DNA of 64,000 nt from an uncultured Pelagibacteraceae bacterium (GCA_902580565.1 CACHLD010000004.1:1-64000); one strand, 5' to 3'. Positions 50,743 to 59,727 are shown, counted from the stretch's first letter. Program-made: numbers and translations. Notes: generated by a model not told the origin, from the sequence alone.

Positions 50743-52350
50743 TTATGGACTCAATATCATGTCTGCTGCCTTTTCAGCAATCATTATAGTAGGTGCATTT
50801 GTGTTGCCGGAGGTGATATTAGGCATGATTGATGCATCAACAACTCTTAAATTTTCTATTCCTCTAACTTTAAGTTTTTCATCAACAACTGAGTCGTCTC
50901 CATTTCCCATTTTACAAGTTCCAACTGGATGAAAAATTGTTTGAGTATGTTCACTGCCAGCCTGAACTAATTCTTCATTATCTGTAATGTGTACTCCTGG
51001 CCTATACTCTTCAGGTTCGTATTTCTTAAATGCATCTGTTTCCAACATTATTTTTCTTACAATTTTTAAACTTTTTGCCGCTACGTCTCTGTCCTCTTGA
51101 GTAGATAAATAGTTCATTTTGATCTTTGGATTATCTCTACTATCATTACTTTTAATATTTATTTCACCTCTGCTAGTAGGCCTAATATTCGCAATAGTTG
51201 GTGTGATGCCATCGAAGTCGTGCATTTTAGTAGCACCTAAAATATCTGTACTAATTGGCTGAACATGAAACTGTAAATTAGGAGTAGCTCTAGACGGGTC
51301 GCTTTTGAGAAAACCACAAACCTGACTAGCGCCCATTGTCATTGGTCCACTTTGATTAAATATATACTCTAATCCAATAAGTAAATTTCCAAATAAGCTA
51401 TTTATCTTCCCGTTAAGGGATTTTAATCTTTTTACTTTATAAACTGGTCTAAACATTAAATGGTCTTGTAAATTTTTTCCAACTCCTACTAATTCATTGA
51501 TAATTGGTATTCCGTGGGATTTTAATTTTTTTGAGTCTCCAACACCAGATACTTGTAAAATATGAGGTGAACCAATGGACCCAGCTGAAAGCAATATTTC
51601 TTTATTAGCTTTTATTGTTGTTAATTTTCCATTGTCATAAAAATTTACACTAACAGCTTTTTTACCAGAGAAATTAATTTTTTGAACATGAGCGTTAACT
51701 GTAATCTTTAAATTTGATCTTTTTTTTATTGGATTTAGATATCCTTTAGCAGCACTACATCGTAATTTTAATAATTTTTGACGACTTGTAGTAAATTGAA
51801 AATATCCAACCCCAAAATTATCTCCAGTGTTAAAATCATTAGTTCTAGGAATACCATATTCTTCTGCTGCGTTTTGAAATTCCTCTAGCATTTTTAAATT
51901 AATCTTTTTATTAGTAACTGTTATAGGTCCGTCATCATTATGAAATTTATTTTTTCCTAATTCGTTATTTTCTGATTTTAAAAAATACGGAAGAACATCT
52001 TCCCAAGCCCATCCAGCATTTCCCTGTTGTCTCCAGTTGTCATAATCATTACTTTGACCTCTAATCCAAAGTAGTCCATTTATAGATGAACTTCCACCAA
52101 GTGTTTTTCCTCTAGGATAACGAATTGATCTATTTGCCATCGTTTCATCTTTTTCAGTGTGGAAACACCAATCGACTTTTGGGTTGTGCATTGTTTTATA
52201 ATAACCAACAGGAATATGTATCCAGGGATATGTATCTTTTCCTCCTGCCTCTAACAAAAGCACTTTGTTTTTTTCATTAGCAGTTAGTCGATTAGCTAAA
52301 ACACATCCTGCAGATCCTGCTCCAATTATAATGTAGTCAAATTCTTCCAT
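50743..52350 (-). CDS. GMC-family FAD oxidoreductase (choline dehydrogenase-like)
   Basis: A 535-residue flavoenzyme oxidising an alcohol. GMC signatures: [19 protein letters not shown] at the start, [43 protein letters not shown] and the C-terminal pair His of [12 protein letters not shown] and Asn of [17 protein letters not shown]. BetA, PEG dehydrogenase and other alcohol oxidisers share this pattern. It starts the run GMC-TerC-SDR and is divergent from the TRAP operon, so it could act on the imported substrate; the true one is unknown. Confidence 0.9.
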   Translation of the reverse strand: MEEFDYIIIGAGSAGCVLANRLTANEKNKVLLLEAGGKDTYPWIHIPVGYYKTMHNPKVDWCFHTEKDETMANRSIRYPRGKTLGGSSSINGLLWIRGQSNDYDNWRQQGNAGWAWEDVLPYFLKSENNELGKNKFHNDDGPITVTNKKINLKMLEEFQNAAEEYGIPRTNDFNTGDNFGVGYFQFTTSRQKLLKLRCSAAKGYLNPIKKRSNLKITVNAHVQKINFSGKKAVSVNFYDNGKLTTIKANKEILLSAGSIGSPHILQVSGVGDSKKLKSHGIPIINELVGVGKNLQDHLMFRPVYKVKRLKSLNGKINSLFGNLLIGLEYIFNQSGPMTMGASQVCGFLKSDPSRATPNLQFHVQPISTDILGATKMHDFDGITPTIANIRPTSRGEINIKSNDSRDNPKIKMNYLSTQEDRDVAAKSLKIVRKIMLETDAFKKYEPEEYRPGVHITDNEELVQAGSEHTQTIFHPVGTCKMGNGDDSVVDEKLKVRGIENLRVVDASIMPNITSGNTNAPTIMIAEKAADMILSP

Positions 52351-52425
52351 AGATAATTACTTTATAGGCTAGAAATTTAATGATTCCAATATACTTATTA
52401 CAACCTATGGTTTTAAGACTTTAGT

Positions 52426-52454
52426 TTGACTTCAAGGCTCTTATCAAGTTTAAT
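52426..52454 (+). promoter_or_regulatory. Sigma-70-like promoter of the TRAP-hpsN operon
   Basis: TTGACT (52426-52431), a 17-base spacer and TTTAAT (52449-52454) lie about 30 bases before the dctP start. This is the main reason to reject a TTG start at 52426 for dctP. Confidence 0.65.
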
Positions 52455-52485
52455 TTTAATAATTAATAAACAAAACGGGGGAATA

Positions 52486-53580
52486 ATGAGAAAATTATTA
52501 ACTGTAGTTTTAAGTTTAGCTGTATTTGTTGGTTTTTCAATGAGTACTGCAAACGCTAAAACTTTAAAATGTCAGACCGTTCTTAACACTAAAGCTGATG
52601 AAGTTAAGATGTTAAAGGACTTTACTGACACTGTAACAGAATTAACTGATGGTTCATTAAAATTTGAAATTTTACCGGCAGGAGCTGTTGTAGGAGTAAA
52701 AGAAACATTAGATGCAGTTGACAAAGGACTAATCGACTGTGGATTCGCTTGGACACATTATTGGTCTGGCGATCATCCTGCGGCTATGTTATTTGGTTCA
52801 CCAGTAGCGGGTGGTGGAGTAGGTATAGATAACTTAGCATTCTTATCTTGGTTCCAATATGGTGGTGGTAAAGAATTATACGACCAACTTTGGAAAGAAA
52901 TGGGAAGAGACATAAAAGGATTTATGCTTCAACCTGTAGGTCCAGAAGCTTTAGGTTGGTTTCCAAAACCAATTAAAGATATGGCTGACTTTAGAAAATA
53001 TAAGTTCAGAACACCTCCAGGAATTCCTGGTCAAACATATAAAGATATTGGTATAGCATCTGTAGCAATGGGTGGTGGAGATATTCTTCCAGCATTACAA
53101 GCAGGTACTATTGATGCAGCAGAATGGTGCTGCCCAAAACCAGATTTAACATTTGGTTTCCAAAAAGTATTAAAACACTATTACTTACAAGGTTTACACC
53201 AAGTAGTAGTAAATGCTGATTTTTATATAACTGGAAAAACTTATAAAAAGATGACTGCTCATGAGAAAAAATCTCTTGAAGTAGCTGCAAACGCTTCGCT
53301 AGCTAAATCTTTAAGCTACAGAATCTATGAAAATGGAAAAGCTCTAAGAGAACTAACTACTAAGCATGGAGTAATTTTAGAAGACACTCCAACAGACTAC
53401 TTTAAAGAATATATGGCAGCAGCAAAGAAAACATTGAATAAAAACGCAGCGGAAAATAAATTTTTCGCTAAAGTTTACAAATCAATGAAAGAATTTGCTG
53501 ATATTGCTGTTCCATTCTGGAGTGGTGCTCAGATGTCAAATGCTAAGCTAGGAATGGCTCACGCAGCGACATTAAAGTAA
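52486..53580 (+). CDS. dctP: TRAP transporter substrate-binding protein (DctP type), candidate HpsK-like
   Basis: A 364-residue periplasmic protein; the ATG at 52486 follows GGGGGA. The signal peptide MRKLLTVVLSLAVFVGFSMSTANA is clear. The mature part begins TLKCQTVLNTKADEVKM and shows GVKETLDAVDKGLIDCGFAW, FRKYKFRTPPGIPGQTYKDIG and the TRAP-specific AMGGGDILPALQAGTIDAAEWCCP. This type binds organic acids or sulfonates. A terminator after it (53604-53638) separates it from dctQ/dctM and probably raises its share of product. Confidence 0.93.
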   Translation: MRKLLTVVLSLAVFVGFSMSTANAKTLKCQTVLNTKADEVKMLKDFTDTVTELTDGSLKFEILPAGAVVGVKETLDAVDKGLIDCGFAWTHYWSGDHPAAMLFGSPVAGGGVGIDNLAFLSWFQYGGGKELYDQLWKEMGRDIKGFMLQPVGPEALGWFPKPIKDMADFRKYKFRTPPGIPGQTYKDIGIASVAMGGGDILPALQAGTIDAAEWCCPKPDLTFGFQKVLKHYYLQGLHQVVVNADFYITGKTYKKMTAHEKKSLEVAANASLAKSLSYRIYENGKALRELTTKHGVILEDTPTDYFKEYMAAAKKTLNKNAAENKFFAKVYKSMKEFADIAVPFWSGAQMSNAKLGMAHAATLK

Positions 53581-53603
53581 TAAGTAAATAACTTTAAAAA
53601 TTT

Positions 53604-53638
53604 TTAGAGCGGGTTTAAAAGCCCGCTCTAATTTTTTT
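53604..53638 (+). terminator. Terminator or attenuator between dctP and dctQ
   Basis: TTAGAGCGGG (53604-53613) pairs with CCCGCTCTAA (53622-53631), followed by seven T. It lies 23 bases after the dctP stop and 18 before dctQ. Partial read-through would give a surplus of binding protein over the membrane subunits. Confidence 0.9.
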
Positions 53639-53656
53639 AGGGATAAGAATTTTAAT

Positions 53657-54271
53657 ATGGTTAAGAAAACTTCAAAAATTGATATTTCTGATGAAATGAT
53701 CGCCGAAAGGCGTGGTAGTTCGAGCAAAATGCCTGATGACATGCCCTTATGGATGGCAAAAACAATAACATCAATAGATAAATTTAGCAAAAGAGTGGGA
53801 AGCATAGTTTGTTGGATTTTAATGCCCTTAATTTTTGCAATGACTTATGAAGTCATAATGCGAAAATTATTTTTAGCTCCTACTATTTGGGCTTATGACA
53901 TAAGCCGTTTTTTATATGGAGCATTATTCATGTTAGGAGCAGGTTATGCACTTTCTAAAGGAGTTCATATTAGAGCAGATTTTTTATATAGAAATTTCAA
54001 AACTAAAAATCAAGGACTTGTAGATTTTTGGTTATATATTTTATTTTATTTTCCAGGCTTACTAGTTTTTCTTTACATGACAATTGGTTATGTAGGAGAG
54101 TCTATACAAAGAGGGGAGAGAGGGATGGACACAACATGGATGCCGTATATGTGGCCAATTAAAACATGTTTACTTGTCGGAATTATATTTCTTTTAATCC
54201 AAGGTATTTCGGAGTTATTAAAAAGTTATTGGGCAGCAAAAAAAGGTGAGTGGCCAGGAGAGGGTAAATGA
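53657..54271 (+). CDS. dctQ: TRAP transporter small membrane subunit (DctQ)
   Basis: A 204-residue protein with a polar N-terminal part of about 50 residues (ERRGSSSKMPDDMPLWMAK) and four membrane helices. TYEVIMRKLFLAPTIWAYDISRFLYGALFMLGAGYALSKGVHIRADFLY is the typical DctQ core. Its long, charged N-terminus is slightly unusual. It overlaps dctM by four bases (ATGA). Works with DctM to bring in the substrate carried by the periplasmic protein, driven by a sodium gradient in the family. Confidence 0.92.
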   Translation: MVKKTSKIDISDEMIAERRGSSSKMPDDMPLWMAKTITSIDKFSKRVGSIVCWILMPLIFAMTYEVIMRKLFLAPTIWAYDISRFLYGALFMLGAGYALSKGVHIRADFLYRNFKTKNQGLVDFWLYILFYFPGLLVFLYMTIGYVGESIQRGERGMDTTWMPYMWPIKTCLLVGIIFLLIQGISELLKSYWAAKKGEWPGEGK

Positions 54272-55602
54272 TTGCTGAATTAATAGATCCGGCAGTTCTT
54301 GGTTTCATTCTTGTAGGAGTAATGCTTTTCGCAATATTTATTGGATTTCCTATTTCGTTTACACTGATATTTTTAGGGTTCGTGTTTGGTTACTTAGGAT
54401 TTGGAAAACTCGTCTTTTACTTAATGACTTTACAGTTCTCTATGGTCATGACCGAACAAACTCTCGCCGCCGTCCCGCTATTTGTCTTTATGGGAATAAT
54501 GATGGAACAAGCCGGGTTGATGGAAAGACTGTTTTCAGCTTTTCAACTTATGTTAGCGAGGGTTAGAGGATCTCTATATTATGCAGTCTTGTTCGTTTCC
54601 GTAATATTTGCTGCAGCAACTGGAATAGTTGGAGCATCAGTTACAATATTAGGAATTATGGCTGCTAAATCAATGAACAGATCTGGTTATGATGTAAGGC
54701 TAGCTGCAGGAACAATCACTGCAGGAGGAACTTTAGGTATTTTAATTCCACCAAGTATCATGCTTGTTGTAATGGGGCCTATTATGGAAATTCCTGTAAT
54801 TGATTTATTTGCAGCTGCGATCTTCCCCGGAATTTTATTAGCCACTTTATATGCAGCTTATACAACAATCAGATGTATGTTGAACCCAAAACTTGGACCA
54901 CCTTTACCAGAAGATATGAGAGCAACTAGCATGACCAAAGTTTGGATTGAATTTTTTCTCGGTCTAGTTCCTCCAGCAGCTTTAGTATTTGCAGCACTTG
55001 GAAGTATTTTATTTGGTTTTGCTACTCCTACAGAGGCAGCTGGTTGTGGAGCAATGGGTGCACTTCTTTTATCATTAGCGTATAAAAAATTAACATTACC
55101 AAAATTACAAGAAGCTTTAGTTAAGACTTTAGAAATAACTGCTTTAATAATGGTTCTAGTTGCAGCATCAAATTTTTTTGGAGCAGTATTTGCTAGACTA
55201 GGCACTCCAACATTATTAACTGAGTTTTTACTTGGATTAGAAATGAATAAATATTTAATTTTGGCAATGATAATGGTGATGATATTTTTACTTGGATGGC
55301 CTTTAGAATGGGTACCTATAGTAATGATTATTATCCCTATTATTTTACCATTGGTAGAGGCATTAGGATTTAATTTAACTTGGTTTGCTATATTGGTAGC
55401 AGTCAATCTCCAGACCGCCTGGCTGTCTCCACCTGTTGCACTTTCAGCCTATTTTTTAAAAGGTGTAGTGCCTGAATGGGATTTAAAAGATATTTATTTT
55501 GGAATGATGCAATTTATGGTCTTGCAAATTATTGGATTAGTATTAATAGTAGTATTTCCACAAATTGCTTTGTGGTTACCAACATTACTTTATGGCAATT
55601 AA
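54268..55602 (+). CDS. dctM: TRAP transporter large membrane subunit (DctM)
   Basis: A 444-residue protein with about twelve helices of the ion-transporter superfamily. Motifs: FIGFPISFTLIFLGFVFGYLG, AAVPLFVFMGIMMEQAG, AATGIVGASVTILGIMAAKSM, AGTITAGGTLGILIPPSIMLVVMGP and FATPTEAAGCGAMGALLL. It ends 11 bases inside the next gene hpsN, showing tight coupling of uptake and first oxidation. With dctP and dctQ this corresponds to HpsKLM of known DHPS users. Confidence 0.95.
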   Translation: MIAELIDPAVLGFILVGVMLFAIFIGFPISFTLIFLGFVFGYLGFGKLVFYLMTLQFSMVMTEQTLAAVPLFVFMGIMMEQAGLMERLFSAFQLMLARVRGSLYYAVLFVSVIFAAATGIVGASVTILGIMAAKSMNRSGYDVRLAAGTITAGGTLGILIPPSIMLVVMGPIMEIPVIDLFAAAIFPGILLATLYAAYTTIRCMLNPKLGPPLPEDMRATSMTKVWIEFFLGLVPPAALVFAALGSILFGFATPTEAAGCGAMGALLLSLAYKKLTLPKLQEALVKTLEITALIMVLVAASNFFGAVFARLGTPTLLTEFLLGLEMNKYLILAMIMVMIFLLGWPLEWVPIVMIIIPIILPLVEALGFNLTWFAILVAVNLQTAWLSPPVALSAYFLKGVVPEWDLKDIYFGMMQFMVLQIIGLVLIVVFPQIALWLPTLLYGN

Positions 55603-56878
55603 ATATATAAAAAAAGCAGCTAAGACTCCGGAGACAGATGATCATAAGACTCAAGCTGCAGTACAAAATATTCTTAATGATATAGCAAAAAGAAAAGAAG
55701 AAGCTCTTAAAGAATTGAATAAAAAATTTGATAAATATGAAGGTGAAGTAATTGTCTCAAAGGAGAAGATTGAAGAAGCAATTAAGAAAGTTGATCAAAA
55801 AACCAAAGATGATGTGAAATTTGCCCATGATAGAATTAAAAAATTTGCTGAATATCAACTAAAAAGCATGAACAATAATTTTGAAGTTGAATTATCAGAT
55901 GGTTTATTTGCCGGTCAGAGATTAATTCCAGTTGATACTGCTGGATGCTATATACCAGGAGGACGATATGCGCATATTTCCTCTGCTGTTATGGCAATCA
56001 CTCCTGCAAAAGTTGCTGGAGTAAAAACTATTATTTGTGCTAGCCCTCCAAAAGATAAGGATGGAGCAAATCCAGGTATTATATTTGCTGCAAATCATTG
56101 TGGAGCTGATGTGATAATGAATTTAGGTGGTGTTGCAGCTATAGGATCTTTGACACATGGTTGTTTTAATAATCCACCGGTAGATTTCTTAGTTGGCGCT
56201 GGTAATCAGTATGTTGCTGAAGCTAAAAGAATTGTTTATGGAAAAGTTGGAATAGATCAGTTTGCTGGTCCAACGGAAATTGCAATTATTGCTGATAAAT
56301 CTGCGGATAAAGAAATTGTTGCAGTTGATTTAGTTGGCCAGATGGAACATGGATACAATTCTCCAGCATGGTTGTTCACTACAGATAAAGAGTTAGCAGA
56401 TTTTACAATGAAGAGGGTGCCAGAATTGATTAATGAATTACCTGAACTTGCAAAAGTTAATGCCACAGCTGCTTGGAAAGATTATGGAGAAGTTATTCTA
56501 TGTGACACTAATGAGGAAATGGCAGAGGTGAGTGATAAGTATGCATCAGAACATTTAGAAGTTCATGCAGAAAAATTGGATTGGTGGCTCAAAAGATTAA
56601 GAAATTACGGCTCTTTATTTTTAGGTGAAGAAACAACGGTAGCATATGGAGATAAATGCTCTGGTACAAATCATATTTTGCCAACCAAAGGTGGAGGAAG
56701 ATACACTGGCGGTCTTTTTGTCGGAAAGTTTATAAAGACTTTAACATTTCAAAGAATGTCTAAAGAGGCAACCAAAGTTGTTGGCGCAACAGCAGCTAGA
56801 CTAGGTAGAGCAGAAGGCATGGAAGCTCATGCTAGAACGGCTGATATAAGATTAAGAAAATACGGTTTTTCAAATTAA
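55592..56878 (+). CDS. hpsN: Sulfopropanediol 3-dehydrogenase, HpsN type
   Basis: A 428-residue HisD-like enzyme; ATG at 55592 overlaps dctM by 11 bases. HpsN oxidises DHPS at carbon three to sulfolactate with NAD. It keeps the zinc residues of the HisD fold: Gln and His in LVGQMEHGYNSPAW, Asp in AYGDKCSGTNHILPT and His in EGMEAHARTADIRL. The substrate-side segment reads AGCYIPGGRYAHISSAVM, with GGRY as in HpsN instead of the GGTA form of histidinol dehydrogenases. Adjacent TRAP, suyAB and xsc genes support the call. Confidence 0.9.
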   Translation: MAIKYIKKAAKTPETDDHKTQAAVQNILNDIAKRKEEALKELNKKFDKYEGEVIVSKEKIEEAIKKVDQKTKDDVKFAHDRIKKFAEYQLKSMNNNFEVELSDGLFAGQRLIPVDTAGCYIPGGRYAHISSAVMAITPAKVAGVKTIICASPPKDKDGANPGIIFAANHCGADVIMNLGGVAAIGSLTHGCFNNPPVDFLVGAGNQYVAEAKRIVYGKVGIDQFAGPTEIAIIADKSADKEIVAVDLVGQMEHGYNSPAWLFTTDKELADFTMKRVPELINELPELAKVNATAAWKDYGEVILCDTNEEMAEVSDKYASEHLEVHAEKLDWWLKRLRNYGSLFLGEETTVAYGDKCSGTNHILPTKGGGRYTGGLFVGKFIKTLTFQRMSKEATKVVGATAARLGRAEGMEAHARTADIRLRKYGFSN

Positions 56879-57882
56879 TGCATGCACTAGTTTATACTGG
56901 TACTAACAAAATAGATTTCAGAGAAGAAAAAAATCCAATAGCTAAACCAGGCGAGTCTTTAATAAAAGTAAAAGCTTCTGGTATTTGTGGTTCTGATATG
57001 CATGCCTTTCATGGCAACGATGAAAGAAGAATACCTCCCTTAATATTAGGTCATGAAGTAAGTGGAACCAGTCTAGATGGTAAATTCAAAGACAAAGATG
57101 TTGTTATAAATCCGTTAATAAGTTGTGAAAATTGTGATTATTGTAAAAATGAGAGAGAACATTTATGTCCTGAAAGAACAATGATTGGGATGAGCACGCC
57201 AACTAAAAGAGAAGGAGGATTGGCGGAATTAGTTTCAGTGCCAGAAAAAAATATTTTTGAAGTGCCAGAAAAATTAGGCGTCAAAGAGGCAGCATTAGCT
57301 GAACCTGCAGCTGTAGCTTTACATGCCGTCTTATTAGCTGAACAAAATTTGAAAAAACTTCTATCTGAATGTAAAATATTAATTCAAGGAGCTGGTGCGA
57401 TAGGTTTGTTATGTGGTTTATTACTAAACAAAGAGAAAAAAGCTAACAATATTATAATGTCAGATCCAAATAAAAAAAGATTAGATGAGTGTAGTAAATA
57501 TTTAAAAGCTAATTTTGTATCTCCAAATGATAAATCAATTAAAGAAAATAATTTTGATTTGATATTAGAGTCCGTTGGTCTAGAAGCTACACGTCATCAA
57601 GCAATTAAATCAATCGCCCCTGGCGGCACTATTCTTCATATAGGATTAACGCAACCGTCAGGCACTTTTGATTTTAAGAAACTAACAATTCAAGAAGTGA
57701 CATTAGTTGGAACATACTGTTACACAAATAAAGATTTTAAAAAAACTTTAAGAATTTTAAAAGAAAAAAAATTAGGGGATTTAGGTTGGATTGAATACAG
57801 AGACCTAAAAAAAGGATCTGAGGCTTTTCAAGAAATACATAATGGGACTTGTGTTGCTCCTAAAATCATACTAATTCCCTAG
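56878..57882 (+). CDS. Zinc alcohol dehydrogenase, candidate DHPS/sulfolactate dehydrogenase
   Basis: A 334-residue medium-chain dehydrogenase. Catalytic zinc ligands are in ASGICGSDMHAFHG and LGHEVSG, structural zinc ligands in CENCDYCKNEREHLC, and the cofactor fold is ILIQGAGAIGLLCGLLL. Asp in MSDPNKKRL suggests NAD. It resembles sorbitol, threonine or galactitol dehydrogenases. It shares its first base with the hpsN stop (TAATG), so it belongs to the DHPS operon; HpsP, a dehydrogenase acting at carbon two, is a plausible role. Confidence 0.85.
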   Translation: MHALVYTGTNKIDFREEKNPIAKPGESLIKVKASGICGSDMHAFHGNDERRIPPLILGHEVSGTSLDGKFKDKDVVINPLISCENCDYCKNEREHLCPERTMIGMSTPTKREGGLAELVSVPEKNIFEVPEKLGVKEAALAEPAAVALHAVLLAEQNLKKLLSECKILIQGAGAIGLLCGLLLNKEKKANNIIMSDPNKKRLDECSKYLKANFVSPNDKSIKENNFDLILESVGLEATRHQAIKSIAPGGTILHIGLTQPSGTFDFKKLTIQEVTLVGTYCYTNKDFKKTLRILKEKKLGDLGWIEYRDLKKGSEAFQEIHNGTCVAPKIILIP

Positions 57883-57985
57883 TTCATCTTATAGTTGTAG
57901 ACAAATTGCATACCTGAAATAAAATTTTAACATAGATAATCTAAAGATATTTAAAATAGAATTCATTTATTCAATAGGAGTGCTT

Positions 57986-58366
57986 ATGAAAAAAATTATT
58001 ATAATGTTATCTTTTTTAGTTTTTTCCTCGGCTTATGCAGGAGGTCACATAACAAAAAAACAAAAAGAAGAAACTATACAATGTTTGGGTCATTATAGTG
58101 CAACAGCTGTTTTACCTGCCGACTCAATCGAGGTTACAGATATGGAAATGGCTTTAGCTTCAGTGAAAGTTATTAGATCTTTTCTTCAAAAAGAACAAGT
58201 TAGTGATGATGAGATGAACAAAGGTATGAACGAACATGTAGACAAAGTTTATGGTAAACCATTTGACAAAAACATGAATGATCAATGTAACAAATTTATC
58301 TATAAACTTATTCCTGGTTCTAAAGAGGAAATAGAAAAATTATCCAGAACTATTTATGCAGGTTAA
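57986..58366 (+). CDS. Small exported protein, function unknown
   Basis: A 126-residue protein; I use ATG 57986 because AGGAG at 57976-57980 is five bases before, while the GTG at 57980 is part of that site. The signal peptide is MKKIIIMLSFLVFSSAYAGG. The mature part is helical with two cysteines (ETIQCLGHYSA and MNDQCNKFIYK), which could form a disulfide in the periplasm. No family is recognised. It begins a run of five closely spaced small genes. Confidence 0.7.
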   Translation: MKKIIIMLSFLVFSSAYAGGHITKKQKEETIQCLGHYSATAVLPADSIEVTDMEMALASVKVIRSFLQKEQVSDDEMNKGMNEHVDKVYGKPFDKNMNDQCNKFIYKLIPGSKEEIEKLSRTIYAG

Positions 58367-58369
58367 TTA

Positions 58370-58657
58370 ATGAGTGGATACGTTATTGCCAATATTAATG
58401 TTAAAAATCCTGAGGCCTACAAGGAATATGTTGGAAAAGTTAAACCAACTGTTGAAAAATTTGGAGGAGAGTATCTTGTAAGAAATGGAGAATTTAAAGT
58501 TATTGATGGTGAATGGAAGCATCCTAGAACTGTCGTAATTAAATTCCCAACTTATGAAAAGGCATTGGAGTGGTATAATTCTGAGGAATATAAACCTGTT
58601 AAATCAATTCGATTAGCAAACTCAGTGGCTAATGGAATAATAATTAAAGGAGTATAA
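58370..58657 (+). CDS. DUF1330 family protein
   Basis: A 95-residue single-domain protein of the dimeric alpha/beta barrel fold. Typical features are SGYVIANINVKNPEAYKEYVGKV, FGGEYLVRNGEFKVIDGEW and FPTYEKALEWYNSEEYKPVKSIR. The family has no known reaction; related folds bind heme or aromatic compounds. It is one of three small barrel-type proteins between 58370 and 59715. Confidence 0.92.
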   Translation: MSGYVIANINVKNPEAYKEYVGKVKPTVEKFGGEYLVRNGEFKVIDGEWKHPRTVVIKFPTYEKALEWYNSEEYKPVKSIRLANSVANGIIIKGV

Positions 58658-58658
58658 T

Positions 58659-59075
58659 ATGATAGATAAATTTGGAAACGCTTTTTATTTAATAATCTAC
58701 TTAGCTCATTTCATTATAGTTGGAAGTTACGCTTACCAATTAGTCTTTGATACTAAAAAATTTCTAAAGGGTAGAGGAGTTGATAAAACCGCTACTTTAA
58801 TTACGAGATTTGCAGGTTCATTCATGATCGCAATTGTTTTAATGGCAATTTATGTTGCTTTTATAAGATCGGGTGGTTTGGAGGCTACTTGGGCATTCTT
58901 TAACTTAGTTTTTATAATAAATGTTTCAATATTAGTTACAAATTTTTATACATTGAAAATTGATAAAACAGGTTTGACTAAAAAAACTAGAAACGATGGA
59001 ATATATGCTCCACTTGTTCTTGTTATTATCAGTGCTCTTCTTTGTTACGGGCTGGCTGATAAAATTTACGTTTAA
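58659..59075 (+). CDS. Four-helix membrane protein, function unknown
   Basis: A 138-residue protein with four hydrophobic segments (FYLIIYLAHFIIVGSYAYQLV, FMIAIVLMAIYVAFI, FFNLVFIINVSILVTNFYTL, YAPLVLVIISALLCYGLA) and a short basic loop after each pair. It begins one base after the DUF1330 stop. I recognise no family. Its position among small barrel proteins hints at a shared, membrane-linked function. Confidence 0.7.
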   Translation: MIDKFGNAFYLIIYLAHFIIVGSYAYQLVFDTKKFLKGRGVDKTATLITRFAGSFMIAIVLMAIYVAFIRSGGLEATWAFFNLVFIINVSILVTNFYTLKIDKTGLTKKTRNDGIYAPLVLVIISALLCYGLADKIYV

Positions 59076-59083
59076 GGAGATAC

Positions 59084-59377
59084 ATGGCAAAGTTTATGAA
59101 TATTGTTAGATGCAAAGTGAAATCATCTAGCAGAGATGAGTATCTTAAAAAAATTGATGAAATGCCTAAGTTCGATGGACAGATTTCAGCAAAGTATGTT
59201 GAGACAAAACCTAATGAATTTTTTATGATCGGGGAGTGGAATTCTGAAGATGATATAGCGAAAGCAAGACCAAAAATGATTAGTTTTTTGGATACGCTAA
59301 GACACACTTTAGATGAACTGTCTCCTGAGTTAGGCGTAACAGACCCTCATTCTGGAACAGTAGTAATAGAGAAATAA
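59084..59377 (+). CDS. ABM-like small alpha/beta barrel protein
   Basis: A 97-residue protein that resembles antibiotic-biosynthesis-monooxygenase-type domains: MNIVRCKVKSSSRDEYLKKID, then a strand pair FFMIGEWNSEDDIAKARPKM and FLDTLRHTLDELSPELGVTDP. The TDPHSG end is notable. Such folds act as small oxygenases or as ligand-binding units. The ribosome-binding site AAGGAGA is strong. No certain family name is possible. Confidence 0.65.
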   Translation: MAKFMNIVRCKVKSSSRDEYLKKIDEMPKFDGQISAKYVETKPNEFFMIGEWNSEDDIAKARPKMISFLDTLRHTLDELSPELGVTDPHSGTVVIEK

Positions 59378-59391
59378 GAAAGGAGGAGATA

Positions 59392-59715
59392 ATGGCAAAA
59401 TTTATAACTTTAGGAAAATATACTGCTAAAGGTTTAGGAGGATTTGTGAGTAATCCATCTACAGATAGAAAAGCAGCAACTTCTGCATTAGCAGCATCCG
59501 TTGGAGCTAAAGTAACTAGATACGCTGGCTTAAGAGGAAAGTATGATTTCATGGCTGAGATAGAAGGCTCGTTCGAACAAGCTGCTGCAGCTTCAATGGT
59601 TGCAACATCTAGTGGAGCAATTTCTGATTTTACTATTTTAGAAGACATAGATCTTAATGAAATAGCAAAAATTGCACAAAAAATGGCTAGCAATTACAAA
59701 GAACCAGGAAAATAA
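59392..59715 (+). CDS. GYD-domain protein
   Basis: A 107-residue protein with the GYD pattern: ITLGKYTAKGLGGFVSNPSTDRKAA, ASVGAKVTRYAGLRGKYDFMAEIEG, then AAAASMVATSSGAISDFTILEDIDLNEIA. The fold is again a dimeric alpha/beta barrel. A near-perfect ribosome-binding site (AAGGAGG, 59380-59386) indicates strong translation. It ends the group of small genes and is followed by a long hairpin. Confidence 0.85.
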   Translation: MAKFITLGKYTAKGLGGFVSNPSTDRKAATSALAASVGAKVTRYAGLRGKYDFMAEIEGSFEQAAAASMVATSSGAISDFTILEDIDLNEIAKIAQKMASNYKEPGK

Positions 59716-59727
59716 AGTATTTATTTT

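Noticed and set aside
52426-52485. Start of dctP at the TTG at 52426
   Set aside because: This TTG is the first half of the -35 box TTGACT, and an ATG with a purine-rich site and a perfect signal peptide lies at 52486.
54858-55406. 182-codon open frame on the minus strand inside dctM
   Set aside because: It lies fully antisense to a well-conserved TRAP subunit, has no ribosome-binding site and its product looks like low-complexity antisense translation.
55592-56878. Annotation as histidinol dehydrogenase (hisD)
   Set aside because: The fold and zinc residues agree, but the GGRY segment and the fusion to TRAP and sulfonate genes favour the HpsN type.
59280-59693. 137-codon open frame on the minus strand over the GYD gene
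   Set aside because: Antisense to two genes with strong ribosome-binding sites and family matches; no independent support.
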